From Myxocyprinus asiaticus (Eukaryota; Chordata; Actinopteri; Cypriniformes; Catostomidae): a stretch of DNA of 64,000 bases. Every line of letters starts with the position of its first letter. The first letter of the stretch is position 1. Of this stretch, positions 27,501-38,353 are shown piece by piece. The position numbers were made by a program, and so were the translations under genes. The notes under the pieces are model-generated. The model saw only the letters and a list, made by a program, of their open reading frames with translations, ran no database searches and had not been told where the DNA came from. The DNA is taken from contig NC_059348.1 in the NCBI RefSeq assembly GCF_019703515.2, forward strand, positions 19,115,656 to 19,179,655, written 5' to 3'.

Positions 27501-30500
27501 ATTTTCGTCCACAGAACTGCCGCTCAATGGATAGTTGGTTTTTGGCACCATTCTGAGTAAACTCTAGAGACTGTTGTGCGTGAAAATCCCAGGAGATCAG
27601 CAGTTACAGAAATACTCAAACCAGCCCATCTGGCACCAACAATCATGCCACGGTTCTATCACTGAGATCACATTTTTCCCCATTCTGATGGTTGATGTGA
27701 ATATTAACTGAAGCTCTTGCCCCATATCTGCTTAATTTTATGCAATGTACTGCTGCCACATGCATTGGCTGATTAGATAATTGCATGAATAAGTAGGTGT
27801 ACAGGTGTTCCTAATAAAGTTGTCACTATATGTATCTAAATAGCATACCTAAAGAGCATGACCTTATCACATTTGGGTTCAGATTCAAACATGTGTACTG
27901 GTGTCCTCACCCCTCAGACATAATTTTGATTATCATGTGGGAAAATGACACTAAAACGAATGAAATTATTTTGAAAAATAACTCTTAAATAATAAACAAG
28001 GAAACAGAGAACTAGGGAAAATCTCTGAATAATGTTAGGGGGTCTTTCGCTGAAAAACTTGATATATGTGGATGTTGTTCTCTGTGTGGGTTGTTGGGTA
28101 GATGCAAGCATACCTTCCATTGCGCATATCATGCTGCCTTATGTTTTTGATGAAGTGGACCTTCTTGAAACTCTTTGGTCGCGGTGATCCGGATAAAGTT
28201 CGACATCTAGATGAAACATAGCAGCGTCAATACTGTTCTTTATAGAAACAAATGCTGATATGAGATGATAGTTCAAAAACACTCATGAGCTTAAGAAAAT
28301 GCTTTAGAACAGGGCTCAACTTTAAGGATTTTTTTCTGCTGGCCCAGATTTTTTTCTCGCCCTGCTAACATTTTTGCTAGCCCTACCACAAAAAACAAAA
28401 ACAAAAAAGTCAGAGACTTTTTATGTATTTTTTTTATGTCTATGTGCCAGGAATAATATTTCAATTTTTCATTAAATGTTAAGTTTTCTGTACAAAAAAA
28501 TTGCTTTGCTGGAAAATGATGGCATACAATGCAAAACATTACTGATTGGTTTGTAATTTTCAACCAATTCTTACTGATTCCTTAAATGACAAGTTATGGT
28601 GTGTCCATGTCAGACTCAGGATTACCATAATTAAGGACAGCTAGATAACGTTATCTTGGCAATGAGTTTAAATCAGCAGAATTTAAAGCAACAACAATGT
28701 TCAATAGATCACAGGAATGCAAAGGTTTAAGCAAGGCATGAAAAGCACATTTAACAAGATCATCAAATGTAAAATTTAGCGAAAATACAGCACTGGCCCA
28801 ATAGGGCAAGTGGTACTGTAGTTCTGTCCAGCGGGTCATCCTTATTGTTGAGCCCTGTTTGTAGTCAACACCAAAAGCACATTTAAAGCAAAAACCAGAT
28901 AGTTATAGAATATCAATGTTAACTAAAGTAATACTCCAAACAATGCTTAAATAAATCACGATATGTAAACTACTGATTAAACGTCATACACATGTACCGT
29001 GTTTCTACATATCATTACTATATTCTGCAAGAATGGGCTGATCCAGACCCATAAAAGTAGCTATACCTGCGAAGAGGGGCATTTTCCTCAATATCCTCAA
29101 GAGTCTCCAGTGAAGACCGCTGGGATATCAGCCTCCGTCTGCATATTGACAAAAAAAGGGTGAGTTTGTGGTGCTACAGCAATCCAAACACAGTCATATT
29201 AAGCTTGTATTTCATTTTGCATATAGTCCTTTGTTAATTTATAAAAGTGACGTGTGTAATTTCTGCACCAATACAGGGCGAGTTTGAAAAATTTTTGCAG
29301 TTCTGTTTGGTGACGCAAGTGCTGCAGAAATGGCACACTTCACCTTGTGTGCACCTAACATTATGTGCTGCTGATACTCTCTGATCACTAGACATCAAGT
29401 ACACTACTGATCTAAATGTATGATTAACCTGGACTGAAAAGCTGTCTATAAAAGATGAAAGCTAACTAACTACTAATAACAGTTTTAGGGGGCTTTTCCA
29501 TCTTTATCAGGCTGATTCTCACAAAACCTGTCAGGAAAATGTCCTGGTCAAATTTATCTGCAAATCAATACGAAAAAAAAAAAAAAAAAACAATTATATT
29601 ATATTTTGCATAAAGAAAATGAAGACTACATTTAGGACTTTTAAATTTTTTTTTTGCATTTTGTCATTATTTTCTGTGTCAGCCCCCATTCCCAAATGAA
29701 CATATAACATCTGCATTGACACCTACGTTTGCTGAACATTAATACATTTATGTATTGATTTAAGTCATAGTAAAAGCGATAGTAAATCAACAGTTCACAG
29801 CATCAAAATGTGTGTTATGAGACATTATAAACAGCTCTGTTCACTTACGCTAATGTTATTATGCTATTAAATTACGTTTTTCTCTTTTCAAGTGATTGTA
29901 ATAATCATTTGCCTTGATTCTGATTCACAGTCACCATAGTTTTTAATCAAATTACTGTGCAATTTAACAATTTCTTTATAAAAAACCTGACATAAATATG
30001 CATTACAATATCACTCTTCATTCTTCATAATATTTTCAATTCCGTTTATGAGAATATTTTGCGAAAAATTGCGTCTTCATGGCAAACTCCCATTCATTCC
30101 TATGGTGAGTTCTGCAGAGCTTGTCAGAGCGAGCAACCGTTACCAAGTGGGGCACAGCTTAGAGAAGGGTCAATTATTTTCTTAATTAAAATCAGTGAAA
30201 ATGAAATGCTGTAAAGGGAGTACTATGATGTAAAAATACTTCACATTTTAAATAGTATATCATGCCACAATTTGTTAATGATAATATCATAATGACCATA
30301 TTTTTTCGCATTGCAGTAATGAGAATTTAGGCCACTCTTAATAATGTTGCAATGTACAAAATCTTAAATGCCTGAAAAAATAGGCTTAATTTTCTATAGG
30401 CAAAACATAATTTCTTATTTGTTTCTTTTGATTTTAAAGTAAAATTGGACATTTTCTTGACAGATTTTGAGATTCACCCATTCGACTGGAGCAGTTTGAA

Positions 30501-33500
30501 AAGAGAGTTTAAAAATCTTTATGCAGAATGATTAGACCTTTACATACTTGGCATAAATTTAAAGCATTTGTTGCAAGTGCCACATATTTAAAATCTCTAT
30601 GCATAACCCCTGGAGTACATTTAACCATTGACAATTGTCAAGCATACAACCTATGTGGCAACTTGTCATTACATACTAGAAAGTTGCCAAACACAGTGAG
30701 GTTTAGAGCATTATTTCAAATCCAGGTTAAAGTTTTCCATCAAAACCTAACCTGTTGCCACACAGGTTTTCAGCTTTGCTATTTTCCTGATGTAATATGA
30801 GCTCACACACAGAATGTTCCACAATCAAGCCCCTGTAAGAGGATAAGTCATGGCTCCAGCACAGATTTCAGTTACACTTTCACTTAACGCATTCCTTTCT
30901 TGCAGGCTGAGGTAATGAGCAACACCCTTTAACTTGCTGATAAAGTACAATACACTTGGGAGTTTGAGAAAAGCCACACAAGCAACACTTGTTTCACTAT
31001 CATAAGCGGGTTTTCCTTTGAGCTTACACTCTGACTTCTTCATATTTGCTTTTCAAGTACAGATAGCAGCTCGCAAAAGCAGGTCAAGCCAGGTGTTGTT
31101 GCATCTGAGCATTATGGGCTGAAGAACGCTTGTCTTTCTGCCAAATGATTTCTGAAATCAGTCACCTGAGAAGAGTTCAAATTTGAATTCAGTCTCCTAT
31201 ACAAATGTATGCTATATGTAAGCATTCCTTCATCTTTTCATTAACTTCCCTAATTTTGTAAGGTTGTGCTAGGACATGGACTTGAACAGAAAAGTCAGAA
31301 AACACTGTAGGATGGACAATTCTGCTTACTTTTGCACTATTCTATGTCCTTTTATAGTATACTATAATTAGTGTGAGTAGTGTGTTCAAACTGAAAAATG
31401 CAACAAGATGTAGTGTACTACAAGTACCCGAATGGTGTACTTTTCATTACCTTCCCCACTTTTGTAGTATTTTGCAACACCATTTTGTAGAATAAGTAGT
31501 GCGAGTGTTCCCATTGAAAGATGCAATGAAACGTAGTGTACTACGAGAACATGGATGATATATATGTTCCAAAAAAAAAAAAAAAAAAAAAATTGTGTAA
31601 TGTTAGAAACTTTAGACACTCAACAGTCGCAGCTTTCCTTGCGTAGTGGAAGGTATTATCAGGTGGCGATGCTAGCGTAACCAAAGATTTTCAAGATGGT
31701 GGACATGGCAACTTTCGAAACTTCTGTGGAGAAGATGGTATCTTAAAATTGTGAACTTAATGCATCACCTTCACCCAGGGACGGACTGGCCGTAGAGAGA
31801 ACCAGGACTTTTCCTGGTGGGCCGGCCGCGAAATGGGCCAAACACAACCCAACATTTGTGCAACTATCAGCAACCCCCCCTCCTCCCCCACAACTTTTCA
31901 GCAGGTTTTTATTTATATACGTTGTATGATAATTTGAAATATATTAAAAGCCATTTTCTGGGCACTCGCACTGAACTTGGACTCATACATTACAGCTAAC
32001 ATGCTAAAGCTAATGCCAGCACCAAACAAGGGGTGAGATGTGCCTTTCAAATGTCTTTTCCCTCAACTAAAAAATGGCAAATGCTGTTGTGTAATAAAAA
32101 ACGTTAAGTGTTCCGTTTTAGATGATAATACCATTTGAAAATTCATGCTCTAGGTGGCCGAGTACATAATGTACAGTGTAAGTTTGTCTACTGAGGCGGA
32201 ACACTGTGTCCTGCCAGACACAGGTGGAACATTGTTATGGACCATGCGCGACACGGACGGGTTAAGCCTCTGCGCACTGTCTCCAGGATGTGAGCGGGGT
32301 CCGAATTGGGGTGGCAAATCTCATTTTTAGGGTGGCATTTGCCATCCCGTGCCATCCCTCTGGCCCCGCCCCTGCTAGTTTAAAAGCCTGGTGGAGACAC
32401 CAGCACACAAGCATCCCATGCTGGGGGACCATCACCCAAAACACAGCATAAGAATGCTGATTGTTATGCTTTGTTTGTCTTCACTGCAAATATTCTGTCT
32501 TGTGTATACTGTGTATACTGTTTGTTTATTATGTCATATAGCATCCTTATGTCCATTCATTGCACAGTGTTAATTTCTTTTGTAATTGCACATGTGTAAC
32601 CTGTGTGAGTAACACAGTTTCGTTGCTTTGTGTGAGAACATGGGGAAATTACAAATAAAGTTTACTTTGAATACCATACTAACACTACTCTTACTATTTC
32701 TGCAGTATACTGTATATTATGTACAGTATACTGGGCACAGTATGCATTTTTTTGTATGCGTGGAATACCCAGATATACTTGTGCCAAAATGTACAGTATA
32801 CAACAAAGGACACTGCATGGAATAGTGTATCTTACATTGCAATGCACTCGACCTGACCTTCCACTTCCACGGTGATGAATGAACTAGAAGTAATTTAAGC
32901 TGCAATTTAACATCTCTTTCTTGACTCATTATTTGAGTGGACTGTCAAAGCTTATGATGTTTTTGCAAAAAATTGGATTAAAATGCTCTGTGGAATTAAA
33001 CATATATGTAATGACATTATGTGACAAAAGTGTAGCATGCTACTCTTTGAAATGTTTATCTTTGTATAATGCATTATGTTTCACATGCTATACTATATAA
33101 AAAATGTTATGCAGTGTTCAGTGTGTGTAGTACACTAGTATTCCATTCAAAAAATAGCCAATAACACCAGTGTACACCACTGTAATTAAACCACTACAAT
33201 TTTTTTCTCATTCTGTGCTTTTTTAACTCATGGTAAGAGTCAAATCACAAAACACTTTGGTTGCATAAGCAGCTTGAACTCTTATGGAGGAATTTCAAAA
33301 ACATCAAGAGATCATGACCCCATAAAAATTGCTTGAACATCTAAATTTCAAATGCTGTCGGAGACTTTGATCTCACAAGATCAAAGTCTCTGGATGATTC
33401 TACATTAAACTATTGGAGTGCAAAGAAAACAATGATCACATGCAGACCAAACTAAGTACCTCAGTCAAAACATCAATACACAAAACTTCTAATGTTTATG

Positions 33501-36500
33501 AAAGACTTCTACAGTCCACAATCAACAGTACAAGGCTACTAGCAAATACGTTTATTCTCACAGTTTAGTTAGGCTAGGCAGGAATTGCATGAGTCACCTT
33601 CTGAGAGTCAAAGCACAAATGTTATTGTATTTTAACATAAGAGACTTAAGAAATATCACAGGTGCCATTGTACTGAAAATCAGTTCAACAGTATGATTAA
33701 TACTGAGTAAAGTACATTTTAGAAACAAAAATGTCTATTTTTGCCCCACTAATGAAATTAGCTACAATCAAAGCCAAAGCAAGATCAACCATTACTTGTC
33801 AATGAGCAACGCACAGACTGGGTCTGTCTGGAACACCGCAAACACAGACAAGTAGATTGATACAAACAGTGAAGCGTTCCAATGCTTTTATACAAAATAT
33901 AAGAACTCTTGGAGCGCCGCTCGTCCTGTCGAATTAAAGAACAAAACGAACTGTTGTATAGTTTGTATTATCAAGTGGACCTCTGGCAGCAGACTAAAGT
34001 AAAGGTCGACTGATAGTGGATTTTGCCCATAACTAAGGTGGTGGGAAAGGCATATAACCAATTAATCAGCCAATAGTTTTTAAAATTTATTTACTGAATG
34101 TCAAAAAAAAACAAAAAAAACAAAACAAAAAAAAAAAAACCTATTCTTTCCTTACTATGATGAGCACAGACAAAGAGTATGAATGAATAAAATTCCAGAT
34201 GCAGTTTATTGTTCAACCAAAATCCCCAAAATAACCAGAAAAATATAATATTTGTTGCATAATGCGGGACTTGAGTATAAACAAGCCTGAAACACACAGG
34301 GGACTCTTATTTTGAGTCTTATTTTGCGGCAACTATCGCTATAGATTTTTGCAGATAACAATAGTTCCAAAAAGCAACTATCAGCAATGATTAATCTGTA
34401 AAACCGATATATCAATCTACCTCTAGACTAAAGGCTCAGGTATACTTTATTTTTCCAAGTGTGCTCTAGCTTTTCAAAGTATAGGCCTACTCTTTAGGCC
34501 GCAATCCGTAAGAAGCATTCAACACATGTGCTCTACGACTGCCTTGTGATACTCTTTAGTACTGTCAATGCCTGGCGGATACTCAGACAGTGCACATAGA
34601 CGCAGACTGTCCGTGTGTAGGCCAAAGCATACTTTGGTTTTCTGAGAGCCACTACACATGTAGCCCTGTTTTTCTAGACACGTAGAGAGTCCGTTTCTGT
34701 CCTCGTTGTCTGCGTATGTGCCTCCCAATGAATGTAATAAAGCGTAGGCTATAACAAAACAGTCATAGTGCGCATGCGTCAAGCGTGTCGTATTAGAACA
34801 TGATCAAAAGAGTATACTTTGAAAAACTGAGTGCTTAACCATGTGCAAGATCGAAAAATGCATGGCATGTGGAAAAATGAAGTATACCCATGGGCTGCAG
34901 GTGGACAGTCTGCGTGTACTGTGCGTAGCGGCACGTGGAAAACCAAAGTATTTGCCTTAGAATATGACCAGCAATATATGATGTTGTCCAATTTAATGAT
35001 GATAAATCAACATACAACATGTCCTTCATCAGCCGGGTGTTTTATAAACTCAATAGAAAGCCCAAGCACACAGATCGGTAGTTAACCACCACATCTGATT
35101 GCTATTATGACTGCTTGCTATTATGACACAACAGCATTTCCTTTACCTCAATCCTTAAAATACCACAGATCACTGTTAAGTGACCGACTGGATCTAATCC
35201 TGTAAAAGCCCTTTGTTCCTGAAAACCTTTAGAACAACGAGACTCGGTGGCCCATGAGTTTTTTATCATGCCCTGGCAAACATTTGCCTGGTTGCAATTT
35301 CCACCACATCCGATACTGTTTTTAAGGTTTGATTTAAAACCTTATCCTGACACCATGTCTTTTGCTGGAAAAAAATGTCAGCGTAATTTCTCAGTAATGC
35401 CAGCTAACCACACAATACAAAGGAGAAGGACATGATCCATCCAAAAACACGGCTTGTTTCACTGGTTATGGAAAGTAAACACATCCAACAATAAGCTGGG
35501 ATACTTTAATGTTTGGTCAAGAATAAATTAGGGACAAAGCAAGCCTTGAAAAAATGTGGGGAAAGAAAAACATACTTTCTATGACAAAGTATCCTTTTGT
35601 TTCTTTTTCTCTCTGTCCCATTCATGCCAATCTGCTCTAAAATTGCACTTTCATCATACTTTATTTAGCTGTCTTGAAGAAGTGTTGCAATTGAGAGGCA
35701 AGATTAAGTTGGCACCAGAAAGACATGGGCTATTTACATAGACGTATAGCCAGCCATAAACAATTACATAATACACTGTTCACACAGTGTGGTCTAACAG
35801 GACTGCAAAAATGCTTTTGTCTGGAGTGGCCCAATCAAGTTAGACTGTCTGGTAGCTTAACAGAAGGCTTACAAGAACAGGGTCATGTAGGGTGTGTGTG
35901 TGTACGTGTTGTCTTTGGAGGCCTGTGTCAGCACATCAGAGACATGACTACTCTGCACAGTCTCTCTACACAGGCTGCTCTTGGCAGCTCTTCTGAAGGT
36001 TTGGGTCTTCCTGGTGGAAAGTGGCAGGCCAGGCAGGAGAGTCTGGGAGAGGAAGTGGAGGTCAGAGGCAGGGAGTGGAGGAAGGAGGGGGAGTCAGTGT
36101 AGAGACTGGGCATCCTGCCTAGAACCTGTGTTTGTGTCCAGCAGCTGCCCATTTAGAACAAGCTCGACACTGTTTAAGAGAAAGTATGCATATATATGTG
36201 TGCGTTTGTGTGTTTGTAAGGGGCATTTACTGTAATCAGCAATCAGCAATACAACTGTCCTCACATCCATTCAACAAATACAGCTTACTGGAATATGACT
36301 TATCTTTGCCTTGACGCTAATGAGAAATTGTGTATTTTCAGAATAGGTATGAAAAGGTATCTATGCATTCAAGGTGTGTGGGTATTTTCCGCAAATGACA
36401 AAGTTGGCAATAGTGTTAGGGAGTAACTAATTTAAAGCAGAGACGCTACTAACTAGTTCATTGTTCAGTAGCGTGACTTTCACTCAGCTGTTTCCACAAT

Positions 36501-38289
36501 AGTGCAGCATTTCCAGAAATGAACTACATTTTCTGACGAGTAGCAGTGTAGCATCACAAAACGTTACATTTTCACGTTAAAATTCACATGCAGCAATGGA
36601 GCCGAGGCAGTAATCAAACTAATTTTTTTTTTTTCACTGTGCTGTCTATGATCAATGGTGTGTTGCCAAAAATTCTCAATTATAGTGAACCCATGTTAAC
36701 TTAGGCTGAAAATCTTCCCCTCTGCCATAGCTCTCAAATCTCTTTAACTCTTGTGCACATTTAAACCTGTTGTGTCATGTGACAAGTGAGAACCAATGAT
36801 ATTGATGATGTTGTCATGCGCCAGACTTGAATTTGTACAACTGTCAGTGAGAGCTAGAGCTCAGTGTAAGCTTTGCAGCGAGTAACAACTTAAATTTTCA
36901 GCCTGGTCTCAATAACATTACGTGACCATGGCAACATTTTTGCAAAATGAAATTACATGCCTTAATAACACGTTTGGCTGCAGTTTCCCAGTGAAATGTC
37001 CAGCAGGAGGTGCCTAAAGCTGGTGAAATGGTGTCGTAATCAGATTATGTTTTTAAGATGGATATTTTAATGAGTAAAACATACTCCTGAATCTAAAACT
37101 TTAAACTAAACCTTACCAATTGTGTACCAATTGTGTACTCACGTACCAGGTGTGTTAGGTGAGTCTGACTATGTAATACAAGCTTTAAAATGTATAATTT
37201 TTCAAATGATGCGTTCGAGTAAAAGTATTTGGATATCACAACATAGCAGTTTGAGTAATAGTGCGAAGAATATGTGTTTATAAAGTCATAATCAGCCGTT
37301 GTAGTCGTGATTTGTGTGAAAGTTAATAAAATGCACAGTTGTTGTAGTGCCTCTAGTGTTTAATGCACCAGGGAACTGGGGCGAAACATAGAATTCAGCA
37401 CGTAAAAGTCAGTTTGCAAAAATTTAGTTATGGTAACATTCGTGCTATAAGACTAGGTTGTAAATTTTGGTTGGTTCTTCAGAAAAAGCTTTTGCTTTAG
37501 AAGCCTTCTGCATGCAATACAGTACACAAGTCATATGAACTACTTTTTTGATACTTTTATGTTGCTTTTTTCGCTTTTTTGATCTTAATACTTTGAATCA
37601 CCACCCAATTTTGTTGTATGGAAAAGAGCAGACTAGAAATTCTATAAAACATCTCTATAAAAAAAAAAAAGAAGAAGAAAATTCTACTCCAAAAGCTGTT
37701 AGATGGAAAGAGCCTGTGCATATAAAATAACTATAATAACAAGCATAGATCATGAAAAAAATAAAATAAAAATTACAGTGACTTTGTATTGGTCTCACTG
37801 AAAATAAGCGGCATCTACAAACATCAGGATAAACTGAAATTCACTCATGCAAACTGTGTCATCAGCATTAACCGCAGAATACAGGTCACTTAGTATATTA
37901 ATGAATGATGCAGAAGTCTGAATGAAGATTATTGATTAGTTTTTCAGGGACTGTGGTTGATGTGTCTAACAGGACCATTAGTTCAATGGCAGGTAATCTA
38001 TTTCAATAAAATCTAGGTAATCCCCTACTGTACAGCTTCACAAGGTATTTTCTTAGTTAACCCTAATTATTTGCACGTTAAGACTAACCATAAGTTAAAT
38101 TTGTACAAATTTGGTATAGCTTACATTTGTAAATATTGAGAATGCAAATGAACAGCTTGTGCATAAATACCTTGTGGAGCAAGTTATGCTATTACTTTGT
38201 ATCAATTGTATAAAATGCTTTATATTTTATTATTTATTATAATTTATATATTAATATATAATTTTTCTATCTATCTATCTTTCTATCTA

Positions 38290-38353
<64 letters not shown>

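Noticed and set aside
38197..38345. Frame with long Cys-Val run
   Set aside because: Translation of the GT microsatellite; only the part after 38398 has LINE similarity.
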